From Marinobacter aromaticivorans (GTDB lineage Bacteria > Pseudomonadota > Gammaproteobacteria > Pseudomonadales > Oleiphilaceae): 64,000 nt of DNA. The position numbers and the translations under genes were made by a program. This document shows, in pieces, positions 8,484 to 19,233 of the stretch (position 1 is its first letter; every line of letters begins with the position of its first letter). Location of the stretch: the NCBI RefSeq assembly GCF_002806975.1, contig NZ_NIHD01000009.1, positions 1-64,000 of the forward strand, read 5' to 3'. The notes under the pieces were generated by a model. It had not been told where the DNA came from, did no database searches, and saw only the letters and a program-made list of their open reading frames with translations.

Positions 8484-8984
8484 ATGAGCGTTAACGATCA
8501 GAAGGCGCCTGAGCTCCAGGAGAAGCTGGTTCAGGTAAATCGCGTTGCCAAGGTGGTTAAGGGTGGTCGCATTTTTGCGTTTACCGCGTTGACCGTTGTA
8601 GGTGACGGAAAAGGGCGGGTCGGCTTTGGTCGAGGCAAGGCGCGTGAAGTGCCGGTCGCTATCCAGAAGGCCATGGAAGCTGCGCGTAAAAATATGGTGG
8701 ATGTGCCTCTTGATGGCACAACGCTGCAGTACGCGGTTAAGGCCCAGCACGGTGGTTCCAAGGTGTACATGCAGCCGGCTTCTGAAGGTACAGGTATCAT
8801 CGCCGGTGGTGCGATGCGTGCAGTGCTGGAAGTGGCAGGGGTGCAGAACGTACTGTCCAAGTGTTACGGGTCTACCAACCCGGTAAACGTGGTACGTTCC
8901 ACCATCAAGGGTCTCCAGGCAACGCAAGCGCCTGAAGATATTGCAGCCAAGCGCGGTAAATCCGTCGAAGAGATTCTGGGTTGA
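8484..8984 (+). CDS. rpsE: 30S ribosomal protein S5
   Basis: S5 contributes to decoding accuracy and the mRNA entry helicase. The ATG at 8484 is preceded by GGTGGAG and gives 166 residues (167 in E. coli). An in-frame GTG at 8475 falls inside that ribosome binding site and is rejected. Conserved elements are [20 protein letters not shown] and [19 protein letters not shown]. The gene ends 4 bases before rpmD. Confidence 0.97.
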   Translation: MSVNDQKAPELQEKLVQVNRVAKVVKGGRIFAFTALTVVGDGKGRVGFGRGKAREVPVAIQKAMEAARKNMVDVPLDGTTLQYAVKAQHGGSKVYMQPASEGTGIIAGGAMRAVLEVAGVQNVLSKCYGSTNPVNVVRSTIKGLQATQAPEDIAAKRGKSVEEILG

Positions 8985-8988
8985 AGTC

Positions 8989-9177
8989 ATGGCGAACGCA
9001 AAAACGATTAAAGTAACTCTGACCCGCAGCCCGATCGGCTGCCAGCCCAAGCACAAGCTTTGTGTGAAAGGCCTGGGTCTTCGTAAAATCGGTCATTCCG
9101 TTGAGGTAGAGGATACCCCGTCCATACGCGGAATGATTAACCGGGTGAATTACCTGGTTCGGGTTGAGGAGAACTAA
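8989..9177 (+). CDS. rpmD: 50S ribosomal protein L30
   Basis: L30 is a small 50S protein present in many but not all bacteria. Starting at ATG 8989 yields [18 protein letters not shown] and 62 residues (59 in E. coli). [21 protein letters not shown] is the family signature. An upstream ATG at 8941 lies inside rpsE and is not used. Confidence 0.96.
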   Translation: MANAKTIKVTLTRSPIGCQPKHKLCVKGLGLRKIGHSVEVEDTPSIRGMINRVNYLVRVEEN

Positions 9178-9178
9178 G

Positions 9179-9613
9179 ATGCGTCTGAACGAACTTAGTC
9201 CAGAGCCCGGTTCACGTCCCGCCGCCAAGCGCGTAGGTCGTGGTATCGGTAGCGGTCTCGGTAAAACCGGTGGCCGTGGTCACAAGGGTTTGAAGTCCCG
9301 TTCCGGTGGCAGCGTGGCACCCGGTTTTGAGGGTGGTCAGCAGCCATTGGCTCGTCGTCTTCCGAAATTTGGTTTCACATCGCGCCAGCAGCGTTATGTT
9401 GCCGAGATTCGTCTGAGCGAACTGGCAAAGGTTGAAGGTGATATTGCGGATCTTGCTGCCCTGAAAAAGGCTGACATCATCCGCGAGGAAATTCGCGAAG
9501 CCAAGGTTATCCTGTCGGGCGAAATTGACCGTGCGGTAACCGTGAAAGGACTTCGGGTAACCAAAGGCGCGCGCGAGGCAATTTCTGCCGCGGGTGGTAA
9601 AGTCGAAGACTAA
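9179..9613 (+). CDS. rplO: 50S ribosomal protein L15
   Basis: L15 is a late-assembly protein that threads into the 50S interior. ATG 9179, one base after the rpmD stop, gives [20 protein letters not shown] and 144 residues, the E. coli length. The Gly/Lys/Arg-rich N-terminal extension [18 protein letters not shown] (about residues 21-38) is typical. The ribosome binding site GAGGAG lies inside the end of rpmD. Confidence 0.97.
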   Translation: MRLNELSPEPGSRPAAKRVGRGIGSGLGKTGGRGHKGLKSRSGGSVAPGFEGGQQPLARRLPKFGFTSRQQRYVAEIRLSELAKVEGDIADLAALKKADIIREEIREAKVILSGEIDRAVTVKGLRVTKGAREAISAAGGKVED

Positions 9614-9630
9614 GGCGAGTCGAGGACTAA

Positions 9631-10953
9631 ATGGCGAAGAACGCATCATTGCCTGCGGGCGCGGGAAAAGGACTTGCAGAGCTGCGCTCGCGGCTCTGGT
9701 TTGTCTTCCTGGCATTGCTGGTGTACCGGATTGGTGCCCACATTCCGGTGCCAGGTATTAACCCCGACCGTTTGGCGGCACTGTTCGAGCAGAATCAGGG
9801 CACGATCCTGAGTATGTTCAACATGTTTTCAGGTGGTGCGCTCGAGCGCATGAGTATCTTCGCTCTCGGTATCATGCCGTATATCTCCGCCTCGATCATC
9901 ATGCAGCTCATGACTGCGGTAAGTCCGCAACTAGAGCAGCTGAAGAAAGAGGGTGAGGCCGGGCGTCGAAAGATCAGCCAGTACACGCGGTACGGTACGG
10001 TTGTCCTGGCTCTGGTTCAGGGTTTTGGTATTTCTGTCGGTCTGGCCTCGCAAGGCGTAACCTTCAACGATAGTTTCAGCTTCCACTTTGTTGCGGTTGT
10101 CTCTTTCGTGAGTGGTGCCGTCTTCATGATGTGGCTGGGCGAACAGATTACCGAGCGGGGTGTCGGTAACGGCATCTCCCTGCTTATTTTTGCAGGCATT
10201 GTTGCCGGGCTTCCCGGTGCAATTGGCCAGACTCTGGAGCAAGCCCGTAATGGTGAAATGAGCCTGCTGGTGGTTCTTGGTATCGGCATTCTGGCGATCG
10301 CGGTAGTTGGCTTCGTTGTGTTCATGGAGCGCGGTCAGCGTCGGCTGACTATCAACTACGCCAAGCGGCAGCAGGGTCGCCGGGTCTTTGCCCAGCAGTC
10401 CAGCCATTTGCCCCTGAAGGTGAACATGGCCGGTGTTATTCCGCCCATTTTTGCTTCATCCATCCTGCTTTTCCCGGCATCGCTGGGTCAGTGGTTTGGT
10501 CAGGGTGAAGGCATGGAGTGGCTCAGTGACATTTCCCAGGCGTTGGCCCCAAGCCAGCCGTTGTACATCATTCTGTTTGCAGCAGCAGTTGTATTCTTCT
10601 GCTTCTTCTACACAGCCCTGATGTATAATCCGAAGGAAGTTGCGGATAATCTCAAGCGCTCTGGAGCGTTTATTCCGGGCATACGTCCAGGCGACCAGAC
10701 AGCCAAGTATATTGATGGCGTGCTGACCCGTCTGACACTGTTCGGTGCAATGTACATTGCAGCAGTCTCTCTGTTCCCTCAGTTTCTGATGGTGGCCGGG
10801 AATGTTCCGTTCTATCTGGGCGGTACCTCACTGCTGATTGTTGTAGTCGTAGTGATGGATTTCATGGCGCAGGTTCAGTCGCACCTGATGTCGCATCAGT
10901 ATGAATCGCTGATGAAGAAGTCCAATCTCAAGGGCTATGGACGGAACGGTTGA
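9631..10953 (+). CDS. secY: Protein translocase subunit SecY
   Basis: SecY forms the protein-conducting channel of the SecYEG translocon in the inner membrane. The 440 residues (443 in E. coli) contain ten hydrophobic segments. Conserved motifs include [12 protein letters not shown] after TM1 and the cytosolic loop [21 protein letters not shown] (roughly residues 247-267), which contacts SecA and the ribosome. It sits in its usual place between rplO and rpmJ. Confidence 0.98.
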   Translation: MAKNASLPAGAGKGLAELRSRLWFVFLALLVYRIGAHIPVPGINPDRLAALFEQNQGTILSMFNMFSGGALERMSIFALGIMPYISASIIMQLMTAVSPQLEQLKKEGEAGRRKISQYTRYGTVVLALVQGFGISVGLASQGVTFNDSFSFHFVAVVSFVSGAVFMMWLGEQITERGVGNGISLLIFAGIVAGLPGAIGQTLEQARNGEMSLLVVLGIGILAIAVVGFVVFMERGQRRLTINYAKRQQGRRVFAQQSSHLPLKVNMAGVIPPIFASSILLFPASLGQWFGQGEGMEWLSDISQALAPSQPLYIILFAAAVVFFCFFYTALMYNPKEVADNLKRSGAFIPGIRPGDQTAKYIDGVLTRLTLFGAMYIAAVSLFPQFLMVAGNVPFYLGGTSLLIVVVVVMDFMAQVQSHLMSHQYESLMKKSNLKGYGRNG

Positions 10954-10983
10954 ACCCGTTCCCCTTGAAAACTGGAGTCGACA

Positions 10984-11097
10984 ATGAAAGTACGCGCTTC
11001 GGTAAAGAAAATTTGCCGTAACTGCAAAGTAATTCGTCGCAATGGCTCAGTGCGAGTCATTTGCTCGGAGCCTCGTCACAAACAGCGCCAGGGCTGA
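10984..11097 (+). CDS. rpmJ: 50S ribosomal protein L36 (zinc-ribbon form)
   Basis: L36 is a tiny protein at the base of the L7/L12 stalk. This 37-codon gene encodes [20 protein letters not shown] followed by a second half ending HKQRQG. Cys11, Cys14, Cys27 and His32 form the CCCH zinc site, so this is the zinc-dependent paralogue. It is easily missed because of its size but is in the expected position after secY. Confidence 0.96.
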   Translation: MKVRASVKKICRNCKVIRRNGSVRVICSEPRHKQRQG

Positions 11098-11149
11098 TTC
11101 TTTCGGGAAACTCTCTGGTCTGTTTAAAAAAGGTTCGTAATGGTAGCGC

Positions 11150-11179
11150 TTGACTCGATACCGGGTCAGGCGTTATTAT
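11150..11179 (+). promoter_or_regulatory. Sigma-70 promoter of the alpha operon
   Basis: TTGACT (11150-11155) and TATTAT (11174-11179) are separated by 18 bases in the 143-base gap between rpmJ and rpsM. The predicted leader is about 55 bases. In E. coli S4 regulates this operon through a leader pseudoknot; I could not establish such a fold here. Confidence 0.7.
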
Positions 11180-11240
11180 TTCGCGCCCTTTTTGTGGCGG
11201 ACAATTCACACAGCAAAGCTTTGAACGCGGAGTAATTTGG

Positions 11241-11597
11241 ATGGCACGTATAGCCGGTGTCAATATACCCGATCACAAACATGCTGTTATCTCGCTGACC
11301 TACATTTTTGGTATTGGCAAGACAACAGCTCAGAAGCTTTGCGATGCAACCGGCGTCAAGCCGGACGTCAAGGTCAAGGACCTGTCTGACGAGCAGCTTG
11401 AATCACTTCGTACAGAAGTGGGTAAAGTGGTCGTTGAGGGCGATCTGCGTCGTGAAGTACAGATGAACATTAAGCGTTTGAAGGATCTCGGATGTCACCG
11501 TGGTCTGCGCCATCGTCACGGACTGCCTGTCCGCGGCCAGCGCACCAAGACCAACGCGCGCACCCGTAAAGGTCCTCGCAAACCTATTCGTAAGTAA
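11241..11597 (+). CDS. rpsM: 30S ribosomal protein S13
   Basis: S13 contacts the P-site tRNA and forms intersubunit bridges with L5. The 118 residues equal E. coli S13. It begins [21 protein letters not shown], with the helix-two-turn-helix region [13 protein letters not shown] and the basic tail [21 protein letters not shown]. It is first in the alpha operon, preceded by GCGGAGTAA. Confidence 0.98.
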   Translation: MARIAGVNIPDHKHAVISLTYIFGIGKTTAQKLCDATGVKPDVKVKDLSDEQLESLRTEVGKVVVEGDLRREVQMNIKRLKDLGCHRGLRHRHGLPVRGQRTKTNARTRKGPRKPIRK

Positions 11598-11610
11598 CAG
11601 GTAGGCAAAC

Positions 11611-12000
11611 ATGGCAAAGCCAGGTACACGTACCCGTAAAAAGGTGAAAAAGACGGTTGTTGATGGCGTCGCACACGTTCATGCGTCCTTCAACAACACC
11701 ATCGTGACCATTTCTGACCGTCAGGGCAACGTTCTGTCCTGGGCCACATCCGGTGGTTCCGGTTTCCGTGGGTCGCGTAAGAGTACACCTTTTGCTGCGC
11801 AGGTAGCAGCTGAAAGAGCCGGTAACGCGGCTGCTGAATACGGCCTTAAAAACCTGGACGTAGAGGTTAAGGGTCCCGGGCCCGGACGTGAATCTGCAGT
11901 TCGTGCTCTTAATGGGTGCGGCTACAAGATCACCAACATCACAGATGTGACGCCGATTCCCCATAACGGCTGTCGTCCGCCCAAAAAGCGCCGCGTCTAA
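11611..12000 (+). CDS. rpsK: 30S ribosomal protein S11
   Basis: S11 lies on the 30S platform near the E site. The 129 residues match E. coli. Signatures are [18 protein letters not shown] and the Gly-rich [20 protein letters not shown]. The end, [18 protein letters not shown], is standard; its Asn-Gly is an isoaspartate site in E. coli S11. Confidence 0.98.
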   Translation: MAKPGTRTRKKVKKTVVDGVAHVHASFNNTIVTISDRQGNVLSWATSGGSGFRGSRKSTPFAAQVAAERAGNAAAEYGLKNLDVEVKGPGPGRESAVRALNGCGYKITNITDVTPIPHNGCRPPKKRRV

Positions 12001-12018
12001 CACAGGAGACAGTGAATT

Positions 12019-12639
12019 ATGGCTCGTTATACAGGCCCGAAGTGCAAGCTGTCTCGTCGTGAAGGGACAGATCTTTTTCTGAAGAGCGGTGTTCGCGCGC
12101 TGGATTCCAAGTGCAACATCGAGACTCCGCCGGGTATGCACGGCGCGCGTCGCAGCCGTCTGTCCGAGTATGGCGTACAGCTTCGTGAAAAACAGAAAGT
12201 TCGTCGGATTTATGGCGTTCTGGAAAAGCAATTCCGCAACTATTACAAAGAGGCGGCTCGCCAGAAGGGTGCAACCGGTGAAAACCTGCTGCAACTTCTC
12301 GAGACGCGTCTTGATAACGTTGTATATCGCATGGGATTCGGTTCTACCCGTGCAGAGTCCCGTCAGCTCGTCTCTCACAAGGCGATCCTGGTTAATGACA
12401 AGGTAGTGAATATCCCTTCCTACAAGGTCAAGCCGGGTGATGTTGTGAGTGTGCGTGAAAAGGCCAGAAATCAGCTGCGAGTCAAAGGCGCGCTGGATCT
12501 GTCTGCAGGCCGTGCTCCGGTGAGCTGGGTAGAGGTCGACGCCAGCAAGATGTCCGGCGTTTACAAGTCAGTACCCGAACGTACTGAACTGCCGGCCGAC
12601 ATCAATGAGAACCTCATCGTCGAGCTTTACTCCAAGTAA
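12019..12639 (+). CDS. rpsD: 30S ribosomal protein S4
   Basis: S4 nucleates 30S assembly at the 5' domain of 16S rRNA and autoregulates the alpha operon in E. coli. The 206 residues match E. coli. It begins [20 protein letters not shown]. An S4-type RNA-binding domain is seen at about residues 95-155 ([20 protein letters not shown]). The zinc cysteines of some S4 proteins are absent. Confidence 0.98.
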   Translation: MARYTGPKCKLSRREGTDLFLKSGVRALDSKCNIETPPGMHGARRSRLSEYGVQLREKQKVRRIYGVLEKQFRNYYKEAARQKGATGENLLQLLETRLDNVVYRMGFGSTRAESRQLVSHKAILVNDKVVNIPSYKVKPGDVVSVREKARNQLRVKGALDLSAGRAPVSWVEVDASKMSGVYKSVPERTELPADINENLIVELYSK

Positions 12640-12686
12640 AGCCTGATTTGCAACGTAAGTAGCAACGATAGCAGATAGGGGCGTCT

Positions 12687-13691
12687 ATGCAGCGTTCAGT
12701 ACAAGAGTTATTGACACCTCGTACCATTGACGTGAAGGAATCGAATGCAACCCGCGCCAAGGTGACACTGGAACCTCTCGAAAGAGGCTTCGGTCATACC
12801 CTGGGTAGCGCATTGCGTCGGATTCTCTTGTCTTCGATGCCGGGCTGCGCTGTGACTGAAGCGCAGATTGACGGTGTCTTGCACGAGTACAGCGCCATTG
12901 AAGGTGTCCAGGAGGACGTCATTGAGATTCTGCTGAATCTCAAGGGCGTTGCGGTCAAGATGAACGGTCGGGATGACACTGAGCTCACGCTCAGCAAGAA
13001 AGGCCCGGGCGTTGTTACAGCCGGTGATATCACGCTGGATCATGACGTGGAAATCTCCAACCCGGACCATGTGATCTGCCACCTGAGTGAAAAGGGTGAA
13101 GTGAACATGCGTCTGCGGGTGGCCCGCGGTCGCGGCTATGAGCCTGCTGACCAGCGTGGTCTCGATGAAGATGAAACACGCGCCATCGGACGCCTGCAGC
13201 TGGATGCAACCTTCAGTCCGGTTCGTCGCGTAGCCTACTCCGTGGAAAGTGCACGTGTAGAGCAGCGTACTGACCTGGACAAGCTGGTGATTGATCTGGA
13301 GACCAATGGCACCATCGATCCGGAAGAAGCAATTCGCCGGGCGGCCACGATTCTCCAGCAGCAACTGGCGGTGTTCGTAGATTTCGATCATGAAAAAGAG
13401 CCTGAGCGCGTTGAAGAAGAGGAAGAAATCGATCCTATTCTGTTGCGCCCGGTTGATGATCTGGAACTCACAGTGCGTTCAGCTAACTGCTTGAAGGCTG
13501 AAAACATTTACTACATCGGCGATCTTATCCAGCGCACAGAAGTTGAGCTGTTGAAGACGCCTAACCTTGGTAAGAAGTCGCTCACCGAGATCAAGGACGT
13601 TCTGGCGTCTCGTGGTTTGTCTCTGGGGATGCGTCTTGATAACTGGCCGCCGGCTAGCCTTCGTGGCGACGACCGGGTTCTGGGCGGTTGA
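12687..13691 (+). CDS. rpoA: RNA polymerase alpha subunit
   Basis: Alpha dimerises to start RNA polymerase assembly and reads UP elements and activators through its C-terminal domain. The 334 residues (329 in E. coli) have the N-terminal assembly domain with [20 protein letters not shown]. An acidic linker (EEEEEIDP) follows, then a C-terminal domain beginning near residue 250 with [18 protein letters not shown]. The DNA-contact Arg and the [12 protein letters not shown] helix are intact. Confidence 0.98.
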   Translation: MQRSVQELLTPRTIDVKESNATRAKVTLEPLERGFGHTLGSALRRILLSSMPGCAVTEAQIDGVLHEYSAIEGVQEDVIEILLNLKGVAVKMNGRDDTELTLSKKGPGVVTAGDITLDHDVEISNPDHVICHLSEKGEVNMRLRVARGRGYEPADQRGLDEDETRAIGRLQLDATFSPVRRVAYSVESARVEQRTDLDKLVIDLETNGTIDPEEAIRRAATILQQQLAVFVDFDHEKEPERVEEEEEIDPILLRPVDDLELTVRSANCLKAENIYYIGDLIQRTEVELLKTPNLGKKSLTEIKDVLASRGLSLGMRLDNWPPASLRGDDRVLGG

Positions 13692-13724
13692 TTGCCGATT
13701 AGTTTAAGGTAAGGAATCAGAGCA

Positions 13725-14123
13725 ATGCGTCATCGTAAGAGTGGTCGTAAGTTCAGCAGGACCAGTGCGCATCGCAAGGCCATGTTTCGTAACATGACTG
13801 CGTCACTGGTTGGTCATGAGCTGATTAAAACAACGCTGCCGAAAGCCAAAGAGCTTCGTCGTGTAGCTGAGCCTTTGATCACGCTCGCCAAGAAAGATTC
13901 GGTTGCGAATCGTCGCCTGGCGTTTTCTCGTCTGCGCGACGATGCGGCGGTAGCCAAGCTGTTTGATGAGCTTGGCCCCCGTTACAACGAGCGTCCGGGT
14001 GGTTACCTTCGTATACTGAAGTGTGGCTTCCGTGCCGGCGACAATGCCCCCATGGCATTTGTTGAGCTGGTAGGCCGTCCGTTGGACATCGAAGCGGAAG
14101 AAGTGGACGAAGACGACGAGTAA
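13725..14123 (+). CDS. rplQ: 50S ribosomal protein L17
   Basis: L17 is a 50S protein near the tunnel exit and the last gene of the alpha operon. The 132 residues (127 in E. coli) begin [23 protein letters not shown], the L17 signature. The C terminus is unusually acidic ([10 protein letters not shown]). A bidirectional terminator follows immediately. Confidence 0.98.
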   Translation: MRHRKSGRKFSRTSAHRKAMFRNMTASLVGHELIKTTLPKAKELRRVAEPLITLAKKDSVANRRLAFSRLRDDAAVAKLFDELGPRYNERPGGYLRILKCGFRAGDNAPMAFVELVGRPLDIEAEEVDEDDE

Positions 14124-14137
14124 CATCGTTGGCCAGT

Positions 14138-14181
14138 CCACAAAAAAACCGGATGCCGTGTGGTGTCCGGTTTTTTTGTGG
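14138..14181. terminator. Bidirectional terminator between rplQ and uvrA
   Basis: A perfect 16-bp inverted repeat (14138-14153 and 14166-14181) has a seven-A tract on one arm and a seven-T tract on the other, so it can terminate both the alpha operon and the converging uvrA transcript. Confidence 0.93.
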
Positions 14182-14198
14182 TTGGAGATTTTTCCCTG

Positions 14199-17033
14199 TT
14201 ATTTCGTTAGCAATGGTTTCAGGTAGCGACCGGTGTGCGATGCCGGATTCTCCGCAACGTCTTCCGGCGTGCCTTCCGCAATAATCCGTCCTCCGCCGGA
14301 TCCACCCTCGGGTCCGAGATCGATAACCCAGTCTGCGGTTTTGATGACGTCGAGGTTGTGCTCGATAACCACAATGGTGTTGCCGTGATCTCTCAGACGC
14401 TGCAGTACGTTCAGTAGCTGCTGGATGTCGTAGAAGTGCAGCCCGGTAGTGGGTTCGTCGAGAATATACAGGGTCTTGCCCGTATCCCGTTTCGACAGTT
14501 CTTTGGCCAGCTTTACCCGCTGGGCTTCACCGCCAGAGAGAGTGACCGCACTTTGCCCGAGGCGAATGTAGGAGAGCCCTACATCAATCAGGGTTTGCAG
14601 TTTTCGGGCGAGAAACGGCACGGCATCAAAAAATTCCCGTCCTTCCTCAACCGTCATGTTTAACACTTCGTTGATATTCTTGCCTTTGTAACGGACTTCC
14701 AGGGTCTCCCGGTTATAGCGCTTGGCTTTGCACACATCGCAGGGCACGTACACATCCGGAAGGAAGTGCATCTCCACCTTGATCATGCCATCGCCCTGGC
14801 AGGCCTCACAGCGGCCGCCCTTGACGTTGAAGGAGAAGCGGCCAGGTTTGTAGCCTCGAGAGCGAGCTTCCTGGGTACCGGCAAACAGTTCACGTATGGG
14901 GGTGAACAGGCCGGTGTAGGTGGCCGGGTTGGAGCGGGGTGTGCGTCCGATCGGGCTTTGATCGATATCAATCACCTTGTCCAGCTTCTCCAGACCTGTC
15001 AGCTCTTCGAAGGGAGCGTGGCTGAGGCTTGTCGCCTTGTTCAGTTTGGCGGCGGCGACAGGATAGAGCGTGCTGTTTATCAGGGTGGATTTGCCAGAAC
15101 CCGAAACCCCCGTTATGCAGGTCATAATGCCCAGGGGCAAATTGAGCGTGACATTCTGCAGGTTGTTGCCGGTGGCACCGGACAGGGTGAGGGTTTCGCC
15201 GCTACCCTTGTTTCGGGTGTCAGGGATGGCTATTTCCCTGGCCCCGCTCAGGTACTGGCCGGTAAGCGAATCCGGGTTGGCCAGAATCTGTGCCGGCGTG
15301 CCCTGGGCAATGATCTGGCCGCCGTGCACGCCGGCACCGGGGCCGATATCGATAACGTGGTCTGCGGCACGAATGGCGTCTTCATCGTGTTCCACAACAA
15401 TAACGGTGTTACCCAGATCCCGCAGGTGAGTAAGGGTACTTAGCAGCCGGTCATTGTCGCGCTGGTGCAGGCCGATGGAAGGTTCGTCCAGTATATACAT
15501 CACGCCCACAAGGCCCGCACCTATCTGGCTGGCAAGCCGGATGCGCTGAGCCTCACCACCTGAAAGCGTGTCGGCGCTGCGCTCCAGCGTCAGGTACTCA
15601 AGGCCAACGTTCACCAGGAACTGAAGGCGTTGCCGGATCTCTTTGGTGATTTTTTCGGCGATTTCCCCTTTGCGGCCTGGCAGCGCAAGAGTGTCGAAAT
15701 AGGAAAAGGCCTCGCCGATTGGAAGGCGGGTTATCTCCGGCAGGTTGCGTTCTTCAATGAAGACGTGGCGCGCGCTGCGGCGCAGGCGCGAACCATGGCA
15801 GTCTTTACAGGGCTGGGTGCTGAGGTTACGGGCCAGTTCCTCGCGCATGCTCTGGGAATCGGTTTCCCGGTAGCGGCGTTCGAGATTTGGAATAATGCCC
15901 TCGAAGGAGTGGGATCGTTCCATGATATGGCCGCGGGAATTCACATAGCGAAACGGAATCTCTTCGCTGCCTGACCCGAACAGAAGTGTTTTCCGGAAGG
16001 CCTCCGGTAGCTCTGCCCAGGGCGTTTCCAGGTCAATACCATAGTGATCGGCCACGCTACCCAGCATTTGGAAATAGTACACAGCGCGGCGATCCCAGCC
16101 TTTTATGGCGCCGGCTGCGAGTGTTGCCTCCGGATGCTGAACGATTTTTTCGGCATCGAAGAACTGTTTGATACCCAGGCCATCGCAGGTTGGGCAGGCA
16201 CCGGCGGGGTTGTTGAATGAAAACAGCTTGGGTTCCAGTTCGCTCAGCGCATAACCGCATTGGGTGCAGGCGTATTTGGCAGAAAAAGTCTGTTCTTCGT
16301 TTGCGGAGCCTGGTTGCGCGTCCATTGGCGCCACCAGCGCAATGCCATCGGCCAGCCCCAGGGCTGTCTCAAAGCTTTCAGCAAGCCGCTGTTCAAGGCC
16401 GGGCTTCACTTTGAAGCGATCGACAACAACATCAATCTGGTGTTTGCGCTTCTTGTCGAGTTCAGGCACATCGTCTATGTCGTAAACCGTTCCGTCCACC
16501 CGCAGGCGGATAAACCCCTGGCTTCGCATGGTCTCCACAACCTGCAGGTGTTCACCTTTGCGATCGCGGATTACCGGCGCAAGAATCATCAGTTTGCTGT
16601 TTTCCGGCATCGCCAACACCTGGTCCACCATCTGGCTGACGGTTTGGGCTTCCAGTGGCTGGCCATGATCCGGGCACCTTGGCTCGCCCGCTCTGGCATA
16701 CAGCAAGCGCAGGTAATCGTAAATTTCGGTGATGGTGCCAACAGTCGACCGCGGGTTGTGGGAGGTGGATTTCTGCTCAATAGAAATCGCAGGAGACAGG
16801 CCTTCGATGTGGTCCACATCGGGCTTCTCCATCATAGAGAGGAACTGGCGTGCGTAGGTGGACAAGGATTCCACGTAGCGGCGCTGGCCCTCGGCATACA
16901 GTGTATCGAAGGCGAGGGACGACTTTCCCGAGCCGGACAAGCCGGTTACAACGATCAGTTTGTCCCTCGGGATCTCCAGGTCGATGTTTTTCAGGTTGTG
17001 GGTTCGTGCCCCTTTGATCCGGATGTGATCCAT
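14199..17033 (-). CDS. uvrA: Excinuclease ABC subunit A
   Basis: UvrA is the DNA damage-sensing ATPase of nucleotide excision repair. Starting at ATG 17033 gives [20 protein letters not shown] and 944 residues (940 in E. coli). Twenty-eight upstream in-frame codons have no conserved sequence. Two ABC cassettes are visible: Walker A GLSGSGKS at 31-38 and GVSGSGKST in the second half, with two LSGGEAQR signatures. The zinc motifs are also present (CTQCGY...CPTCDG and CEACQGDG...CDVCKA). The gene diverges from the MFS gene. No LexA box (CTGT-N8-ACAG) was found in its upstream region, although E. coli uvrA is an SOS gene. Confidence 0.98.
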   Translation of the reverse strand: MDHIRIKGARTHNLKNIDLEIPRDKLIVVTGLSGSGKSSLAFDTLYAEGQRRYVESLSTYARQFLSMMEKPDVDHIEGLSPAISIEQKSTSHNPRSTVGTITEIYDYLRLLYARAGEPRCPDHGQPLEAQTVSQMVDQVLAMPENSKLMILAPVIRDRKGEHLQVVETMRSQGFIRLRVDGTVYDIDDVPELDKKRKHQIDVVVDRFKVKPGLEQRLAESFETALGLADGIALVAPMDAQPGSANEEQTFSAKYACTQCGYALSELEPKLFSFNNPAGACPTCDGLGIKQFFDAEKIVQHPEATLAAGAIKGWDRRAVYYFQMLGSVADHYGIDLETPWAELPEAFRKTLLFGSGSEEIPFRYVNSRGHIMERSHSFEGIIPNLERRYRETDSQSMREELARNLSTQPCKDCHGSRLRRSARHVFIEERNLPEITRLPIGEAFSYFDTLALPGRKGEIAEKITKEIRQRLQFLVNVGLEYLTLERSADTLSGGEAQRIRLASQIGAGLVGVMYILDEPSIGLHQRDNDRLLSTLTHLRDLGNTVIVVEHDEDAIRAADHVIDIGPGAGVHGGQIIAQGTPAQILANPDSLTGQYLSGAREIAIPDTRNKGSGETLTLSGATGNNLQNVTLNLPLGIMTCITGVSGSGKSTLINSTLYPVAAAKLNKATSLSHAPFEELTGLEKLDKVIDIDQSPIGRTPRSNPATYTGLFTPIRELFAGTQEARSRGYKPGRFSFNVKGGRCEACQGDGMIKVEMHFLPDVYVPCDVCKAKRYNRETLEVRYKGKNINEVLNMTVEEGREFFDAVPFLARKLQTLIDVGLSYIRLGQSAVTLSGGEAQRVKLAKELSKRDTGKTLYILDEPTTGLHFYDIQQLLNVLQRLRDHGNTIVVIEHNLDVIKTADWVIDLGPEGGSGGGRIIAEGTPEDVAENPASHTGRYLKPLLTK

Positions 17034-17060
17034 AACACCTCGCTTGGAGAAAAAACGGAA

Positions 17061-17090
17061 ATTATACCGCGTTACGCCCGCCGCGGCGAA
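17061..17090 (-). promoter_or_regulatory. Probable uvrA promoter
   Basis: On the minus strand a perfect TATAAT (plus-strand 17061-17066) lies 28 bases upstream of the uvrA start. An 18-base spacer leads to a weak -35, TTCGCC (plus-strand 17085-17090). Confidence 0.55.
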
Positions 17091-17157
17091 AGTGCCGGTT
17101 GATTCGTATCTGTCCACCGCCGGGGCTGGTTCTGTTACAATGCGGCGCCTGAATAAT

Positions 17158-17181
17158 GCAGGTTCTTTCGCAGGAACCTGC
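17158..17181 (+). other. Hairpin in the MFS gene leader
   Basis: GCAGGTTC (17158-17165) and GAACCTGC (17174-17181) form an 8-bp stem with an 8-base loop, about 30 bases before the MFS start codon. There is no T-run. A possible -10 (TACAAT, 17136-17141) lies upstream without a good -35. Confidence 0.5.
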
Positions 17182-17210
17182 TTTCAACCCCGGGAAAGGA
17201 GCTCACTACC

Positions 17211-18581
17211 ATGAATGCGCTGGAAAAACGCTCCGTATTCGCGCTGGCGTCGGTCTATGCCATGCGTATGCTCGGGTTGTTTATGGTCATGCCCGTATTC
17301 ATGTTGCTGGGTAACGACCTTGCGGGCGCGACACCGGCGCTGCTTGGCCTGGCCATTGGTGCCTATGGCCTGAGCCAGGCCTTGCTGCAGATCCCCTTCG
17401 GTTTGCTGTCAGATCGGGTTGGCCGCAAGCGCATGATCTATATCGGCCTGATCCTGTTTGCTGCCGGCAGCATGCTGGCTGGCGCGGCGGACTCAATATA
17501 CGTTGTTATTGCCGGTCGGATTCTTCAGGGCGCAGGCGCTATTGCCAGTGTGCTCATGGCGCTGCTCAGTGATTTGACCCGGGAAGAGCAACGCACCAAG
17601 GCCATGGCGACAGTGGGCATTTCTATCGGGCTTTCGTTTTCTGTGTCCCTGGTGCTCGGGCCCTTGCTGGGTTCTGTGTGGGGATTGTCAGGAATTTTCT
17701 ACGCCACCGCTGTGCTGGCCCTGGTAGCGCTTTTCATTGTCAGCCGAGTGGTGCCTACGCCGCACCAGCAGAAAACCAGTGCCGATACACACCCTGCAAA
17801 AGCCATGCTGGGGCACGTGTTGTCTGACGGGCGTCTGTTGCGGCTGGATTTCGGTATTTTTGCACTGCATCTTGTGCTGACGTCCCTGTTTCTGGTGTTT
17901 CCATCCGTGCTGCAGAATCAGTTGGGGCTGGCCACAGGTTCCCACTGGTGGTTTTACCTGAGTGTGATGATTACCTCTTTTTTCGCCATGGTACCGTTTA
18001 TCATTATCGGCGAGAAAAAACGCAAAATGAAGCCAGTGCTCTGTGGAGCTATTGCTTTGCTTGCAACGGCGACAGCGGGGCTTGCCGGGGTGTCAGACAG
18101 CCTGGTATTCGCCTGGGTGGTCATGTTTTTCTTCTTTATGGCCTTCAACCTGCTGGAAGCCAGCCTGCCGTCCCTGATCAGCAAAGAAGCCCCGGCGGCC
18201 AGCAAGGGAACGGCCATGGGTGTGTATTCTACCTCCCAGTTCATGGGTGCCTTCCTGGGCGGCGCCCTTGGGGGTTACCTGTTGCAGCAGGTTGGAATCG
18301 AAGGGGTCGTCTGGTTTATGGTAACTGTTCTCGGGCTCTGGTTGCTGGTGGCATTGACCATGCCAGCACCAAGCCATAATTCAGGTTTCGTGGTACAGTT
18401 GCGTGATATAGCGAACAACCAGTATGACGATGTTGATGACACTCTGCGCCGCTTGCCGGGCGTGCAGGATGTGGTCATTGTTGAAAACGCTGCCACCGCC
18501 TATCTCAAGGTGGACCGACAGCACTTTGATGAGGCGCTGCTTGCGGACTTTCCATTCGTCCGGCAGGGCAGCAATTCTTGA
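17211..18581 (+). CDS. MFS transporter, YajR type, with C-terminal YAM-like domain
   Basis: This is a major facilitator superfamily inner-membrane transporter of unknown substrate. The 456 residues contain about 12 hydrophobic segments and motif A, GLLSDRVGRKRM, between TM2 and TM3. After TM12 (about residue 390) there is a soluble tail with LRRLPGVQDVVIVENAATAY, which matches the ferredoxin-like YAM domain of E. coli YajR (454 residues). It lies between uvrA and ssb, as in Pseudomonas. A small CCCGCA/TGCGGG hairpin (18592-18608) separates it from ssb, and the two may be co-transcribed. Confidence 0.9.
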   Translation: MNALEKRSVFALASVYAMRMLGLFMVMPVFMLLGNDLAGATPALLGLAIGAYGLSQALLQIPFGLLSDRVGRKRMIYIGLILFAAGSMLAGAADSIYVVIAGRILQGAGAIASVLMALLSDLTREEQRTKAMATVGISIGLSFSVSLVLGPLLGSVWGLSGIFYATAVLALVALFIVSRVVPTPHQQKTSADTHPAKAMLGHVLSDGRLLRLDFGIFALHLVLTSLFLVFPSVLQNQLGLATGSHWWFYLSVMITSFFAMVPFIIIGEKKRKMKPVLCGAIALLATATAGLAGVSDSLVFAWVVMFFFFMAFNLLEASLPSLISKEAPAASKGTAMGVYSTSQFMGAFLGGALGGYLLQQVGIEGVVWFMVTVLGLWLLVALTMPAPSHNSGFVVQLRDIANNQYDDVDDTLRRLPGVQDVVIVENAATAYLKVDRQHFDEALLADFPFVRQGSNS

Positions 18582-18638
18582 AATCCGGAGGCCCGCAAGG
18601 AATGCGGGTGTCGCTGAAAACAGAATCAGGAGCGGAAC

Positions 18639-19166
18639 ATGGCAAGAGGCGTAAACAAAGTTATTCTTATCGGGAATCTCGGGCAGGATCCGGAAACCCG
18701 TTATACCCCGAACGGCAATGCCGTGGTGAACCTGAGCCTTGCTACCGACGAGAGTTACAAGGACCGCCAGACCGGCCAGATGGTTCCGAAAACCGAATGG
18801 CATCGCATCGTCATGTTCGGAAAGATAGCCGAGATTGCTGGCCAGTACCTGCGTAAAGGGTCCAAAGTCTATATTGAGGGCAAGCTGCAAACCCGTAAAT
18901 GGCAGAACAAGGAAGGTCAGGACGTTTACACCACAGAAGTGGTGGTCGACATTAATGGCCAGATGCAGATGCTGGACAGTCGTGGCAGTGAAGGCGGTAT
19001 GAGCCAGGGTGTACCTGCCGGCCGCCCCCAGCAGCAATCAGCACCAGCCCCTCAGCCCCACCAGCCGCCGCATTCAGGTGGTTACACCCAGGGGCAGGCC
19101 CAACCAGCTCAGGGTGGCAGCATGCCCGAGCCGGTGGACGATTTTGATGACGATATACCCTTCTAG
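18639..19166 (+). CDS. ssb: Single-stranded DNA-binding protein
   Basis: SSB coats single-stranded DNA during replication and repair and recruits partner proteins. The 175 residues comprise an N-terminal OB fold ([20 protein letters not shown], residues 1 to about 110), a Gln/Pro-rich linker, and the acidic tip DFDDDIPF that binds partners such as exonuclease I and PriA. The ribosome binding site AGGAG is nine bases before ATG. The neighbouring uvrA suggests a shared repair context. Confidence 0.98.
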   Translation: MARGVNKVILIGNLGQDPETRYTPNGNAVVNLSLATDESYKDRQTGQMVPKTEWHRIVMFGKIAEIAGQYLRKGSKVYIEGKLQTRKWQNKEGQDVYTTEVVVDINGQMQMLDSRGSEGGMSQGVPAGRPQQQSAPAPQPHQPPHSGGYTQGQAQPAQGGSMPEPVDDFDDDIPF

Positions 19167-19187
19167 GCTCGGTTGATTAGAGAGTGT

Positions 19188-19223
19188 AAAGAAAAACGAC
19201 TGCTTCGGTGGTCGTTTTTCTTT
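19188..19223. terminator. Bidirectional terminator between ssb and ntrC
   Basis: A 13-bp perfect inverted repeat (19188-19200 and 19211-19223) has A-rich and T-rich outer arms around a TGCTTCGGTG loop. It can serve both converging genes. Confidence 0.9.
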
Positions 19224-19233
19224 GGCTGAAGGT

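Noticed and set aside
7686..9056. Long open frame on the minus strand (456 codons) opposite rplF, rplR and rpsE
   Set aside because: It lies entirely opposite three certain ribosomal protein genes, has no recognisable domain, and its composition is that of antisense to high-GC coding sequence. A similar 358-codon frame opposite rpsC-rplP (3981-5057) was rejected for the same reason.
16260..17102. 280-codon plus-strand open frame opposite uvrA
   Set aside because: Shadow of the uvrA 5' end; no conserved motif and no ribosome binding site.
17034..17210. LexA (SOS) box for uvrA
   Set aside because: No CTGT-N8-ACAG match was found between uvrA and the MFS gene; the CTGT occurrences lack the second half site.
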